Source of the DNA: Duganella levis
Lineage (GTDB): Bacteria > Pseudomonadota > Gammaproteobacteria > Burkholderiales > Burkholderiaceae_D
Length of the DNA: 64,000 nucleotides
Assembly: GCF_009857605.1 (NCBI RefSeq)
Contig: NZ_WWCT01000015.1
Span: 62,001-126,000, forward strand
Reading direction: 5' to 3'
This document shows, piece after piece, positions 1 to 8,628 of this stretch. A model generated the notes under the pieces. The model was not told the DNA's origin. It did no database searches and saw only the letters and a program-made list of their open reading frames with translations. Made by a program: the position numbers and the translations under genes. Numbering within the stretch: the stretch's first letter is position 1; each line of letters starts with the position of its first letter.

Positions 1-136
1 ACAGCTGGCGCCCAACTTCCCCTGGTACGAAGTGGGCAGCGTGGCCGGACTCGGCGCACTGATCTACATGGTCCTTCGCTTCCGCGCGCTGATGGCGCTG
101 CCGCCGGTGCTGCCGGCCGGACGATTGGCGGTCTAA
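1..136 (+). CDS. C-terminal end of a membrane protein (5' truncated by the window)
   Basis: Frame 2 is open from the window edge to a TAA at 134-136, giving about 44 residues. The readable part has a hydrophobic stretch (VAGLGALIYMVL) followed by a short basic and hydrophobic tail, as at the last transmembrane helix of an inner-membrane protein. The family cannot be told from this fragment. Its stop interlocks with the stop of the convergent gene at 133-474 in a shared CTAA tetranucleotide. Confidence 0.6.
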   Translation, partial: QLAPNFPWYEVGSVAGLGALIYMVLRFRALMALPPVLPAGRLAV

Positions 137-474
137 GCCGGCGTGCGCTTGCCCAGCCAGATCACATCGATGACGGCGCCGATCCAGCCCACCAGCAGCA
201 CGGCCGAGGCCAGGTTGGTGGCCGGATTGTCAATGCCGGACGCATGCACGCGATCCAGGATGGCGAATGGATCGAGCGCCAGCTTGCCCGCGTCCAGTTC
301 ATCTTGTAATTGAGACAGCAAGTGCAGCATGGTGGTCAGCAGATACAGCACGGCGGCGGCGGTCGGCAGCAGGAACAGCATGCCGCGCAGCGTGCGGCGC
401 GGCCGCAATGCCAGGTGACCCAGTCCGGGAAACAGCAAAGCGGAGATGAGTACCGCCCTGGATGATGCTTTCAT
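133..474 (-). CDS. small membrane protein of unknown function, 113 aa
   Basis: The start chosen is the ATG at 474, preceded on the minus strand by an AGGAG ribosome binding site. An upstream extension of the same frame runs antisense to the next gene and is discarded. The protein begins with a basic and hydrophobic segment containing a PGLGHLALR motif like that of small DUF5683/TM2-like integral proteins. It then has a clear hydrophobic helix (about 32-52), a polar loop, and a second helix (about 88-106) ending in a basic tail. Two or three membrane segments are likely. No catalytic motif is visible, so I do not assign a function. Confidence 0.65.
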   Translation of the reverse strand: MKASSRAVLISALLFPGLGHLALRPRRTLRGMLFLLPTAAAVLYLLTTMLHLLSQLQDELDAGKLALDPFAILDRVHASGIDNPATNLASAVLLVGWIGAVIDVIWLGKRTPA

Positions 475-570
475 GATGCTCCTGTTGTTACTTTGTGCCG
501 ATTGACCGAACGCAAGATTGCAGCGCGGCAGCCAGCGTAGATTACAACATCTTGGCTGCCAGGGGGAATC

Positions 571-1005
571 ATGCGTGCTTGGATCATTATCGCTTTGTTG
601 ACGAGTTGCGCGGCGCACGCTGCGCCCGGCGAAAAGGACGCGGTGGCGTTGGCCGAGAAGGGCGCGCAGTTCGTGCGCGCACACGGCAAGGCCGAGATGA
701 TCGCGCGCATCAATAGCAAGGACGCCGAATTCAACCAGGGCGCGCTGTACCTGGCGATGCGCGACCTGCAAGGCATCACTGTGGCCCATCCGACCACCGC
801 GCTGATCGGCAAGAACCTGCTGGATGTGCCGGACGCCGACGGCAAGCTGTTCCGCCAGGAGATGGTGGCGCTGGCCAAGGGCGTGGGGCACGGCTGGGTC
901 GACTACAAGTTCCGTAATCCGGAAACCGGCAAGGTCGAGGCCAAGCGCACCTACGTGCTACGGGTCGGCGACGTCGCGCTCGAAGCCGGCATCTACAAAC
1001 ACTGA
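571..1005 (+). CDS. secreted single-Cache-like periplasmic protein, 144 aa
   Basis: The ATG start gives a signal peptide of about 18 residues ending AAHAA. The mature part resembles the small single-Cache (sCache_2) proteins often found beside chemoreceptors and histidine kinases: an early helical segment (KDAVALAEKGAQFVRAHGKAEMIARIN), a DAEFNQGALYLAMRD strand region, then HPTTALIGKNLLDVPDADGK and a terminal FRNPETGKVEAKRTYV strand set. There is no membrane anchor beyond the signal peptide, so it should be soluble in the periplasm. The chemoreceptor ORF begins only 11 bases downstream, so the two are probably cotranscribed, and this protein may bind ligand for that receptor (inference). Confidence 0.75.
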   Translation: MRAWIIIALLTSCAAHAAPGEKDAVALAEKGAQFVRAHGKAEMIARINSKDAEFNQGALYLAMRDLQGITVAHPTTALIGKNLLDVPDADGKLFRQEMVALAKGVGHGWVDYKFRNPETGKVEAKRTYVLRVGDVALEAGIYKH

Positions 1006-1016
1006 GCGTGCCGACC

Positions 1017-2648
1017 ATGCTCAGCAAACTGAAGATCGGGCCCAAGCTGCTGCTGGCCCCTGGGGTGGTGCTGATCCTGTTGATCGTGCTGTCGGCCGGC
1101 GCGTATCTCGGGCTACTGCGGCAGAACCAGTCACTCGACAATATGGTGCAGCAGCGCGCCGTGCGCCTGAAGGCGGCGGCTGACCTGGTGGCCGGCGCGC
1201 ACAAGGCGCATACCGAAATCTACCAGCTGCTCACCTGGATCAACGCCAGCTTCTCGGCGCCGCGCGTGGACGCGCTGGTGCGCGACATCCATCTGCGTCA
1301 CGCGGCGCTGGACCGCCAGTTCGCGCAGCTGGAAATGGCCACGCAATCCGATCCGGCCGAGCGCCGTTTCGTGGTGCAGTCGCAGGCCGCGCACACGGTC
1401 TACGTCAAGGCCATGCAGGATGTGATTGAGCTGGCGATGGTTGATCAGTCGATGGCGGCCAACGCCATGTCCAAGGCCGAGCGGGCGTTCGACGTGGTGG
1501 CGCAGCGGCTGGAAGAACTGTCGCGGCTCGAACAAAGCCTGAGCGAACGCGCCTACGCCGACGCCGAAACGGATTTCCGCGTGCTGTCGACCTGGATGCC
1601 GATCGTGGTGGCCCTGTCGATCGCCCTGTCGCTGCTGGTGACCATGGCGGTCCGTAACGCCATGCTGAAAGAGGTGCGCGAGATCGGCGCGGCGGCGGTC
1701 GATCTGGCCGAAGGCAACCTGACGGTGCGCCAGCGCGTCTACGGCCGCGACGAAATCGCCGAAACCTCGCGCGCGCTTGACACCAGCATCCGCAACCTGA
1801 ATACCACGCTGAAGACCATCCTGTCGACCGCGCAGTCGATCGACAACGCCTCGCGTGAAATCGCCCAGGGCAATGCTGTGCTCACGCGCCGCACCCGCGC
1901 GCAAGCCGGCACGCTGGAGGAAGCCGGCGACGCCATGCAGCAGCTGGGCGGGCAGGTGTCCGACACCGCCACCCACGCCGAACTGGCGGGCCAACTGGCG
2001 CACTGCGCCAACAGCTTTGCCGCGCGCGGCGGCTCGGTGGTGCAGCGGCTGGTGGTGACCATGGCGTCGATTCGCGGCAGCACGCGGCGGGTGGTGGAAA
2101 TCGTCGGTGTGATCGATGGCCTGGCGGTGCAGACCCATATGCTGGCCCTGAGCGCGGCGGTGGAAGCGGCGCGCGCCGGCGAGCATGGCCAGGGCTTTGC
2201 CGTGGTGGCCGGCGAAGTGCGCATCCTGGCGCAGCGTTCGACATCGGCGGCGCAGCAAATCAAGCTGCTGGTGGCCGAATCGGTGGCGGACATCGACAGC
2301 GGCGCGCGTTCGGTGGCGGAAGCCGGCGACAGCGTGGCGGAGATTGTGGCCTCGGTGCGCCAGGTCGGCGACATCATCGGCCAGATCGGTGACACCAGCG
2401 CGCAGCAGGCGCAGGGCGTGCTGGGTGTGCAGCAGGCCATCGTCAGCATGGATCAGGTGACGCAGCAAAATCTGGCGCTGGTGCAGCAAGCCGCTGCCGC
2501 CGCCAGCAGCCTGCAACGGCAGGCCTTGTATCTGTCGGAAGCGGTGGCCATCTTCAAGCTGGATGAAGGTTTGGAGCAGCCTGATGCCACGCGTCCGGCC
2601 GGCAGCCCGCGCGTGGTGCGTCTGCGGCTGGCGTCAGTACGGAGCTAA
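1017..2648 (+). CDS. methyl-accepting chemotaxis protein with divergent signalling tip
   Basis: A membrane chemoreceptor. The ATG at 1017 is preferred over an in-frame GTG at 1008. Layout: TM1 about 10-32; a periplasmic four-helix-bundle region of normal length (about 33-192); TM2 about 193-213; HAMP about 214-266; and a long helical cytoplasmic signalling domain to about 505. The hairpin tip normally reads [20 protein letters not shown]. Here residues 367-386 carry V371, H374, M375 and S379, where Tsr has F373, N376, I377 and N381; the glutamate and arginine equivalent to Tsr E385 and R388 are kept. There is no C-terminal xWxxF CheR-docking pentapeptide. It follows the Cache-like gene immediately and ends by sharing CTAA with the convergent gene. 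Confidence 0.9.
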   Translation: MLSKLKIGPKLLLAPGVVLILLIVLSAGAYLGLLRQNQSLDNMVQQRAVRLKAAADLVAGAHKAHTEIYQLLTWINASFSAPRVDALVRDIHLRHAALDRQFAQLEMATQSDPAERRFVVQSQAAHTVYVKAMQDVIELAMVDQSMAANAMSKAERAFDVVAQRLEELSRLEQSLSERAYADAETDFRVLSTWMPIVVALSIALSLLVTMAVRNAMLKEVREIGAAAVDLAEGNLTVRQRVYGRDEIAETSRALDTSIRNLNTTLKTILSTAQSIDNASREIAQGNAVLTRRTRAQAGTLEEAGDAMQQLGGQVSDTATHAELAGQLAHCANSFAARGGSVVQRLVVTMASIRGSTRRVVEIVGVIDGLAVQTHMLALSAAVEAARAGEHGQGFAVVAGEVRILAQRSTSAAQQIKLLVAESVADIDSGARSVAEAGDSVAEIVASVRQVGDIIGQIGDTSAQQAQGVLGVQQAIVSMDQVTQQNLALVQQAAAAASSLQRQALYLSEAVAIFKLDEGLEQPDATRPAGSPRVVRLRLASVRS

Positions 2649-3052
2649 GCTGCGCGCCAGCGGTCGCCCGGTTGCTGAATGTAGCGGGCGATGACGTATT
2701 TCCACGGCATGGCCAGCGGGATGATGATGGCGACCATGCATTCCATCGCCGTGCCCATGATGTTGTCGTCCATGGCGCCGCTTTGCCACGCGGGCAGGGC
2801 GACGATCAGCAGCCAGATCGACTTCCACGCCAGTTCCCAGAACAGCACCGGCAGCATTTGCAGCGGATAGCGGATGCCGATCACGCACAGCAGGCTGAAA
2901 GCGGCCAGCATGCACTTGACCACGCCCTGCGACAGGCCCCAGGGCTCGGCGTGATGGATCACGCTCGGCCACACCACCAGCGCCAGTCCCAGCGCGATGA
3001 TCAGATAGACAGCTCTCAGCGAATACAGGCGAAACAGCGATACGTGTGGCAT
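2645..3052 (-). CDS. conserved membrane protein of unknown function, 135 aa
   Basis: The start chosen is the ATG at 3052, preceded by AAGGAG with good spacing; an in-frame ATG at 3103 would lie in the spacer and the end of the upstream gene. The protein starts PHVSLFRLYSLRAVYLIIALGLALVVWP and has about four hydrophobic segments, with short loops containing HHAEPWGLSQG and DDNIMGTAMECM. This arrangement resembles small four-helix DoxX-like or DUF-type membrane proteins, but I do not recognise the family with certainty. It is the last gene of a three-gene minus-strand unit headed by an ArsR regulator. Confidence 0.7.
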   Translation of the reverse strand: MPHVSLFRLYSLRAVYLIIALGLALVVWPSVIHHAEPWGLSQGVVKCMLAAFSLLCVIGIRYPLQMLPVLFWELAWKSIWLLIVALPAWQSGAMDDNIMGTAMECMVAIIIPLAMPWKYVIARYIQQPGDRWRAA

Positions 3053-3074
3053 GGCGAAACTCCTTAATGAGGGT

Positions 3075-3311
3075 TTATTCGACTTCCTTGAGTACTTTTT
3101 CAATCGCGATGATGCGGATCTTCAGGTCGGCCAGCGCGGCTGCCGTTTGCTCCTGCGCGGCGACGGCGCGTTCTGCCAGCTGGCGGTAAGCCTCGTTGCC
3201 CTGCGCTTCCAGTTCGGCCTTCTTGACGGCCGTGCGCGAGCGCAGCAAGAAGATCAGGAAGATGGTCCCCAGCGGCATCAGCAGGGTAAGCAGGTAAATA
3301 TTTTCGGACAT
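3075..3311 (-). CDS. small single-span membrane protein with coiled coil, 78 aa
   Basis: An N-terminal hydrophobic helix (about residues 4-24, IYLLTLLMPLGTIFLIFLL) is followed by a basic stop-transfer sequence and a charged helical tail of about 50 residues, rich in A, E, Q and K, that should form a coiled coil. This layout resembles PspB-like or DUF-type accessory proteins, but no diagnostic motif is present. It lies 9 bases after the ArsR-type gene and about 22 bases before the next membrane-protein gene, so the three are probably one transcript. Confidence 0.65.
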   Translation of the reverse strand: MSENIYLLTLLMPLGTIFLIFLLRSRTAVKKAELEAQGNEAYRQLAERAVAAQEQTAAALADLKIRIIAIEKVLKEVE

Positions 3312-3320
3312 GGTGAGCCT

Positions 3321-3647
3321 CTACTTTTCAGGATTGGTCGTCAGGGTACGTACTGCGTCGGCGATCGTGGCCGGGGTCAGGTCGATGGCGAACGGCGCGG
3401 CGTCGAAATAATTCAGCGCCTTGCCGTCGTTCGACAACTCCATCTGACTGGTCACCAGGCCGGCTTCCTCCAGCTTCTGCAAATGCAGGTGCAGCAGCGG
3501 GCGGCTGATATTCAACTCACGCGCCAGCTGGCTGACGTAATTCCGTCCACCCGCTGCCAGCGCCGCCACCACCCGCAAACGGTGCGGGTTGGACAGTGCC
3601 GCCAGAGTGGCCAACAACTGATCGCCTGTGAGAGATTTGGATTTCAT
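3321..3647 (-). CDS. ArsR/SmtB-type winged-helix regulator, 108 aa
   Basis: A compact winged-helix DNA-binding protein. The segment LATLAALSNPHRLRVVAALAAGG is the typical ArsR helix 1-2. It is followed by the recognition-helix region NYVSQLARELNISRPLLHLHLQKLEEAGLV and a short wing (ELSNDGKALNYFDAAPF). There is no cysteine at all, so this is not a classical CxC metal sensor; the inducer is unknown. It heads the unit 3647-2645 with two small membrane proteins, which it probably autoregulates (inference). Confidence 0.85.
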   Translation of the reverse strand: MKSKSLTGDQLLATLAALSNPHRLRVVAALAAGGRNYVSQLARELNISRPLLHLHLQKLEEAGLVTSQMELSNDGKALNYFDAAPFAIDLTPATIADAVRTLTTNPEK

Positions 3648-3685
3648 GTGTCAAGAATATCTGACAGGTGAAAGAAATGCAAGCG

Positions 3686-3719
3686 AAAAAAAAGCCCGGC
3701 GTGCAGCCGGGCTTTTTTT
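3686..3719 (-). terminator. bidirectional-looking rho-independent terminator after gcvP
   Basis: AAGCCCGGC (3692-3700), a 5-base loop, and GCCGGGCTT (3706-3714) form a 9-bp stem flanked by A-runs on the left and T-runs on the right. On the minus strand it is 14 bases beyond the gcvP stop and followed by T8. The other strand also has a U-tract, but no plus-strand gene ends here. Confidence 0.85.
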
Positions 3720-3732
3720 GAGCGGACGAGGA

Positions 3733-6627
3733 TTACTCGTAGTCGCTGATCGGCGCGCAGCCGCAGAACAGGTTGCGGTCGCCGTAGACGTTGTCGGCGC
3801 GGCCGACCGGTGGCCAGTATTTCTGCTTGCGCAGCGATGGCAGCGGGTAGGCCGCCACTTCACGCGAATACTTGCGCTCCCAGACGTCGGCCGTCAGCAC
3901 CTGGGCGGTGTGCGGCGCGAATTTCAGCGGGTTGTCCAGCTTGTCGAATTCGCCGCTTTCCACTTTGGCGATCTCGCCGCGGATGGCGATCATGGCGTCG
4001 ATGAAGCGGTCCATCTCGATTTTCGATTCCGACTCGGTCGGCTCGATCATCAGCGTGCCCGGTACCGGGAACGACATGGTCGGTGCGTGGAAGCCGAAGT
4101 CCATCAGGCGCTTGGCCACGTCTTCGTTCGAGATGCCGGTGGCATCCTGCAGCGGACGCAGGTCGATGATGCACTCGTGCGCCACCAGGCCGTCGTGGCC
4201 CGAGTACAGCACCGGGAAGTGCGGCGACAGGCGGCGGGCGATGTAGTTGGCGTTGAGGATCGCGGTTTCGGTCGCGGCGGTCAGGCCTTCGGCGCCCATC
4301 ATGGCGATGTACATCCACGAAATCGGCAGGATCGATGCCGAGCCGTATGGCGCGGCCGAGACAGCGCCGATGCCGGCGTTGTCTCGGATGTAGCCGTTCG
4401 AACGCTGGTTCGGCAGGAACTTGGCCAGGTGCGCGCCAACGCCGATCGGGCCGACGCCTGGGCCGCCACCGCCGTGTGGGATGCAGAAGGTTTTGTGCAG
4501 GTTCAGGTGCGAGACGTCGCCGCCGAACGCGCCCGGTGCAGCCACGCCGACCAGTGCATTCATGTTGGCGCCGTCGACGTACACCTGGCCGCCGTGGCTG
4601 TGGATGATGTCGCACAGTTCGCGGATACCTTCTTCAAACACGCCGTGGGTCGAAGGGTAGGTGACCATGACGGCCGCCAGGTTCTTCGAGTGCAGCTCGG
4701 CCTTGGCTTTCAGATCGGTCAGGTCGACGTTGCCGTTTTCGTCGCAGGCAGTGACTACCACCTGCATGCCGACCATCGAAGCCGATGCCGGGTTGGTGCC
4801 GTGCGCCGACGATGGAATCAGGCAGATATTGCGATGGCCTTCGCCACGCGACTGGTGGTAAGCCTGGATCACCAGCAGGCCGGCGTATTCGCCTTGCGAG
4901 CCGGCGTTAGGCTGCAGCGAAATGGCGGCGTAGCCGGTCACCGCGCACAGCATCTCTTCCAGCGAAGCGATCATCTCGCGGTAGCCGATGGTTTGCGCTT
5001 CAGGCGCAAACGGGTGGATGGTCGAGAACTCAGGCCAGGTCACCGGGATCATTTCGCTGGTGGCGTTCAGCTTCATGGTGCAGGAACCCAGCGGGATCAT
5101 GGTGCGGTCCAGCGCCAGGTCCTTGTCGGCCAGCGAACGCAGGTAGCGCAGCATCTCAGTTTCCGAGTGATAGCGGTTGAATACCGGGTGCGTCAGGTAG
5201 GCGCTTTCGCGTTGCAGCGCTTCAGGGAACGAGCGCTCGACGGCGGCTTCCACGGTGTCGAAGTCCGGGCCGTGAGCAGGGCCGCCGACCGGATGCGAGA
5301 ACACGGTCCACAGCAGCGCGATGTCTTCGCGGGTGGTGGTTTCGTCCAGCGAGATGCCGACGTGCGAAGCGTCGATCACGCGCAGGTTGACGCCGTGCGA
5401 GTGGGCCGATGCATGCAGCTGCTCGGCGTTTTTGACGTTGATGGTCAGGGTGTCGAACCAGCTGTCGTTGGTGATGGTGTAGCCCAGCGTTTTCAGGTTC
5501 GAGGCCAGTACGCCGGTCAGGCGGTGCACGCGCTTGGCGATCTGCTGCAGGCCTTGCGGGCCGTGGTAGACGGCGTACATCGACGCCATCACCGCCAGCA
5601 GCACTTGCGCGGTGCAGATGTTGGAGGTGGCTTTTTCGCGGCGGATGTGCTGCTCGCGGGTTTGCAGCGCCAGGCGGTAAGCCTTGTTGCCCTGCGCGTC
5701 GATGGTGACGCCAACCAGGCGGCCCGGCATCGAGCGTTTGAATTCGTCGCGGGTGGCCATGTAACCGGCGTGCGGGCCGCCGAAGCCCAGCGGTACGCCG
5801 AAGCGCTGCGAGTTACCGACGACGACGTCGGCGCCCCATTCGCCCGGAGGCGTCAGCATGGTCAGCGCCAGCAGGTCGGCGGCGGCAACCACCATCGCGC
5901 CTTTGGCCTTGATCGCTGCGACGTCGGCTTTGTAATCGCGCACGTTGCCGTTCACGCCCGGATATTGCAGCAGCACGCCGAAGCAGTCGCCGATGCCTGC
6001 CAGTTCGGCCGGGTGGAAGGTTTTAACGTCGATGTCGAGCGGCTTGGCGCGGGTCTGGATCACTTCCAGCGTTTGCGGCAGCACGTCGTCGGCGACGTAG
6101 AACACGTTCGATTTCGATTTGCTCACGCGCTGGATCAGCGTCATGGCTTCGGCGGCGGCGGTGCCTTCGTCTAGCATCGAGGCATTAGCGATGCCCATGC
6201 CGGTCAGGTCGGTGATGGTCTGCTGGAAGTTCAGGATGGCTTCCAGGCGGCCTTGCGAAATCTCTGGCTGGTAGGGCGTGTAGGCGGTGTACCAGGCCGG
6301 GTTTTCAAAGATGTTACGCAGGACGACGTTCGGCGTCAGCGTGTTGTAGTAGCCCTGGCCGATCAGCGACTTGAGCACCTTGTTTTTCGAGGCGATTTTT
6401 TTCAGCTTGTTCAGCGCTTCCTGCTCAGGCATCGGCTGGGTGTAGGCGCCCAGCGGCAGCGCGGCCTTGTTGCGGATGTTGGCGGGCACGATGGCGTCGA
6501 TCAGGGCGGCGCGCGTGGCGTAGCCGAGGACCGACAGCATGTCCTGCTGTTCTGCGGCGTCTGGGCCGATGTGGCGGGCGATGAAGGCGTCGCGTGCTTC
6601 GAGTTGGGAGAGGCTGGTGCGGGTCAT
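3733..6627 (-). CDS. gcvP: glycine dehydrogenase (decarboxylating), P-protein
   Basis: The 964-residue homodimeric P-protein of the glycine cleavage system. It decarboxylates glycine using PLP and passes the aminomethyl group to lipoyl-GcvH. The N-terminal half has FIARHIGP and the [10 protein letters not shown] segment. The C-terminal half carries the PLP-lysine motif [16 protein letters not shown] with the following glycine-rich loop. The length equals the usual fused (alpha plus beta) proteobacterial type. It is the last gene of gcvT-gcvH-gcvP; the 107-base gap from gcvH holds a REP-like inverted repeat, which may affect relative mRNA levels. Expression should depend on the upstream glycine riboswitch. 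Confidence 0.97.
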   Translation of the reverse strand: MTRTSLSQLEARDAFIARHIGPDAAEQQDMLSVLGYATRAALIDAIVPANIRNKAALPLGAYTQPMPEQEALNKLKKIASKNKVLKSLIGQGYYNTLTPNVVLRNIFENPAWYTAYTPYQPEISQGRLEAILNFQQTITDLTGMGIANASMLDEGTAAAEAMTLIQRVSKSKSNVFYVADDVLPQTLEVIQTRAKPLDIDVKTFHPAELAGIGDCFGVLLQYPGVNGNVRDYKADVAAIKAKGAMVVAAADLLALTMLTPPGEWGADVVVGNSQRFGVPLGFGGPHAGYMATRDEFKRSMPGRLVGVTIDAQGNKAYRLALQTREQHIRREKATSNICTAQVLLAVMASMYAVYHGPQGLQQIAKRVHRLTGVLASNLKTLGYTITNDSWFDTLTINVKNAEQLHASAHSHGVNLRVIDASHVGISLDETTTREDIALLWTVFSHPVGGPAHGPDFDTVEAAVERSFPEALQRESAYLTHPVFNRYHSETEMLRYLRSLADKDLALDRTMIPLGSCTMKLNATSEMIPVTWPEFSTIHPFAPEAQTIGYREMIASLEEMLCAVTGYAAISLQPNAGSQGEYAGLLVIQAYHQSRGEGHRNICLIPSSAHGTNPASASMVGMQVVVTACDENGNVDLTDLKAKAELHSKNLAAVMVTYPSTHGVFEEGIRELCDIIHSHGGQVYVDGANMNALVGVAAPGAFGGDVSHLNLHKTFCIPHGGGGPGVGPIGVGAHLAKFLPNQRSNGYIRDNAGIGAVSAAPYGSASILPISWMYIAMMGAEGLTAATETAILNANYIARRLSPHFPVLYSGHDGLVAHECIIDLRPLQDATGISNEDVAKRLMDFGFHAPTMSFPVPGTLMIEPTESESKIEMDRFIDAMIAIRGEIAKVESGEFDKLDNPLKFAPHTAQVLTADVWERKYSREVAAYPLPSLRKQKYWPPVGRADNVYGDRNLFCGCAPISDYE

Positions 6628-6660
6628 GATATGGGCGAGGGCAGAGAGGAAAAAGGGCTG

Positions 6661-6730
6661 TCGTCCCCGCGAAAGCGGGGACCCATGCGGAGCTGGCGTT
6701 CTATGGGCCCCCGCCTGCGCGAGGGCGACG
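6661..6730. repeat. paired inverted REP-like repeat (REPIN-like), copy 1
   Basis: Two palindromic units face each other. The left unit has the core CCCCGCGAAAGCGGGG followed by CCCAT; the right unit is an imperfect inverted copy, ATGGGCCCCCGCCTGCGCG then AGGGCGACG. The same paired structure, better conserved, occurs at 51923-52002. It sits in the gcvH-gcvP spacer. Confidence 0.75.
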
Positions 6731-6734
6731 GCAA

Positions 6735-7115
6735 TCAGGCGCCGGTGTTTTTGCCGTAGGCTTCGGCGTCCAGCAGGCCGTTGATTGCGTTGGCGTCGGT
6801 CGGCTTGATCTTGAACAGCCAGTTGGCGTAGGCGTCGGCGTTGATCGATTCCGGCGCGTTGACCACGTCTTCGTTCACGGCCACGACTTCGCCGGCCACT
6901 GGGGCGTAGATGTCGCTGGCGGCTTTCACCGATTCCACCACGGCGGCGTCGTTGCCGGCTTCGTAGCTGTCGCCGACTTTCGGCAGTTCGACGAAGACGA
7001 TGTCGCCCAGCGCGTCCTGCGCGTACTCGGTGATGCCGACGGTGACGGTGCCGTCTTCTTCAGCGCGTACCCACTCGTGGGATTCGGTGTACTTCAGGTC
7101 TGCAGGAATGTTCAT
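6735..7115 (-). CDS. gcvH: glycine cleavage system H protein
   Basis: The 126-residue lipoyl carrier protein that shuttles the methylamine group from GcvP to GcvT. The lipoylation site is K64 in the [10 protein letters not shown] context. The flanking [12 protein letters not shown] and [12 protein letters not shown] strands and the C-terminal [10 protein letters not shown] segment are typical. Length is normal for the family. It lies 28 bases after gcvT on the same strand. Confidence 0.97.
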   Translation of the reverse strand: MNIPADLKYTESHEWVRAEEDGTVTVGITEYAQDALGDIVFVELPKVGDSYEAGNDAAVVESVKAASDIYAPVAGEVVAVNEDVVNAPESINADAYANWLFKIKPTDANAINGLLDAEAYGKNTGA

Positions 7116-7143
7116 GTAAGGGCTCCAGAGGTGGTGAGATAAA

Positions 7144-8268
7144 TTAGACTGCCAGGATTTTACCGTTACGGACGAACGGCAGCTTCACCACGGAAGCAGC
7201 CAGTTTTTTGTCGCGGATTTCTACGTGGACGGTGTCGCCGACGTTCACGCCCATCGGCACGCGCGCCAAGGCGATCGCCTGCTGCATGGAAGGGCTGAAG
7301 GTGCCGCTGGTGATTTCGCCGGTGGCCTCGCTGCCGGCCACGATGACTTTCTGGTGCGCGCGCAGCACGCCGCCTTTTTCGCGCAGAATCAGACCGACGA
7401 ACTGGCTGTTCTGGCCCTTGGCTTGCAGTGCGGCCTTGCCGATGAAGTCACGCTCGGACACCAGGTCGATGGTCCATGCCAGGCCAGCGTCCAGCGGGTT
7501 CACGGTGTCGTCCATGTCCTGGCCGTACAGGTTCATGCCGGCTTCCAGGCGCAGCGTGTCGCGCGCGCCCAGGCCTGCCGGCTTGACGCCGGCGGCGGCC
7601 AGCGCGTTCCACAGCTGTTCGGCCTTGTCGGCGGCGACGCCGATTTCAAAACCGTCTTCGCCGGTGTAGCCGGTGCGGGCGATCATCGCCTCGCCAAACG
7701 CGGCGCTCTGGGCGAAAGCGACGTTGAACGGCTTCATTTCGGCGGTGGCTTCTTTAGATTCCGGGATCACTTCCCACACCTTGGCGCGGGCGTTCGGGCC
7801 TTGCACGGCGATCAGCGCCATGGCATCGCTGCCGCCGTCGCGGCGCTGGGTGATGGTCAGGCCACTGCTGGTGGCGTCATTTTGCGCCTGCATCCACGCC
7901 ACGTCCTTCTCGGCGGTGCCGGCGTTGACCACCAGGCGGAACCAGCTTTCGTTGATGAAGTAGACGATCAAGTCGTCGATCACGGTGCCCTCTGGATTGA
8001 GCATGCAGGAGTAGAGCGCCTTGCCCGATACTTGCAGCTTGTCGACGTTGTTGGCCAGCAGGCCGCGCAGGAAGGTGCGCACATTGTCGCCCTTGATGTC
8101 GACCACGCACATGTGGGCGACGTCGAACATGCCGACGTCGGTGCGCACGGCGTTGTGTTCTTCGATTTGGGAACCGTAGTTGACCGGCATGTCCCAGCCG
8201 CCGAAATCGACCATGCGGGCGCCGGCTGCGCGGTGTGCGTTATTGAGGGGGGTGGCTTTGAGCGTCAT
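7144..8268 (-). CDS. gcvT: aminomethyltransferase, glycine cleavage T protein
   Basis: The 374-residue T-protein, which transfers the methylene group from aminomethyl-lipoyl-GcvH to tetrahydrofolate, releasing ammonia. The start is the ATG at 8268 ([28 protein letters not shown]). Upstream in-frame codons lie inside the riboswitch RNA and are not coding. Family features include the folate-binding [11 protein letters not shown] and [16 protein letters not shown] segments, and [12 protein letters not shown]. It is the first gene of the gcv operon. Confidence 0.96.
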   Translation of the reverse strand: MTLKATPLNNAHRAAGARMVDFGGWDMPVNYGSQIEEHNAVRTDVGMFDVAHMCVVDIKGDNVRTFLRGLLANNVDKLQVSGKALYSCMLNPEGTVIDDLIVYFINESWFRLVVNAGTAEKDVAWMQAQNDATSSGLTITQRRDGGSDAMALIAVQGPNARAKVWEVIPESKEATAEMKPFNVAFAQSAAFGEAMIARTGYTGEDGFEIGVAADKAEQLWNALAAAGVKPAGLGARDTLRLEAGMNLYGQDMDDTVNPLDAGLAWTIDLVSERDFIGKAALQAKGQNSQFVGLILREKGGVLRAHQKVIVAGSEATGEITSGTFSPSMQQAIALARVPMGVNVGDTVHVEIRDKKLAASVVKLPFVRNGKILAV

Positions 8269-8315
8269 GTCCGGTCCAAACGAAAAGAGGTTAACAGGGA
8301 ATACGCATATTCCAA

Positions 8316-8500
8316 ACCCCTCTGTCCTTGGTACCTGAGAGATAGCGGAAAGCTGCTTCCGCACGCCCCTTCGGTGGATTGCCCATGCAATCTCTCTCCA
8401 GAGTTTGAGCCGTTTTCTGGCCCCTTGACCGGTCCTTTTGCCTGAGAGTTTGTGGGTAGTGCCCCTTCGGCGGCAAAGCTGGTTTGCCCTCTCCCGATCA
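8316..8500 (-). promoter_or_regulatory. tandem glycine riboswitch upstream of gcvT
   Basis: Read on the minus strand, two glycine-aptamer units follow one another. Aptamer 1 (about 8500-8429) has GGGAGAGGGC, a GCCGAAGGGGCA core and CTCTCAGGCAAAAGGACCG. Aptamer 2 (about 8407-8319) has TCTGGAGAGA, CCACCGAAGGGGC and CTCTCAGGTACCAAGGACAGAGG. The CCGAAGGGGC and CTCTCAGG...AAGGAC motifs are diagnostic for the gcvT class. In known cases glycine binding raises gcv expression. I see no classical terminator hairpin with a U-tract between aptamer 2 and the gcvT start (8268-8316), so control may be at translation initiation (inference). Confidence 0.96.
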
Positions 8501-8509
8501 AGACTCGGG

Positions 8510-8538
8510 AATATATGTCAGACGGGCTTGAATGTCAA
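8510..8538 (-). promoter_or_regulatory. strong sigma70 promoter for the gcv operon
   Basis: On the minus strand a perfect -35 TTGACA (8538-8533), a 17-base spacer and -10 TATATT (8515-8510) would start transcription a few bases before aptamer 1 of the riboswitch. Confidence 0.85.
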
Positions 8539-8628
8539 TCTTGCCCGGGGCGCGCACGAATGAACAGAAGGAAAGCTGGAAAAGAAACAATTTGCTAGAA
8601 TTAATCACACTATTTCGAGAGCCCAACC

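Noticed and set aside
133..891. 252-codon extension of the small membrane protein
   Set aside because: The part before ATG 474 is antisense to the Cache-like gene and lacks a ribosome binding site; the AGGAG before 474 marks the true start.
3628..6174. 848-codon open frame antisense to gcvP
   Set aside because: It is the complementary frame of a strongly recognised gene, has low-complexity V/H/R/D composition without motifs, and no ribosome binding site. High GC keeps antisense frames open.
8265..8501. Open frames within the gcvT leader
   Set aside because: The region is the glycine riboswitch; the frames have no ribosome binding site and coincide with aptamer sequence.
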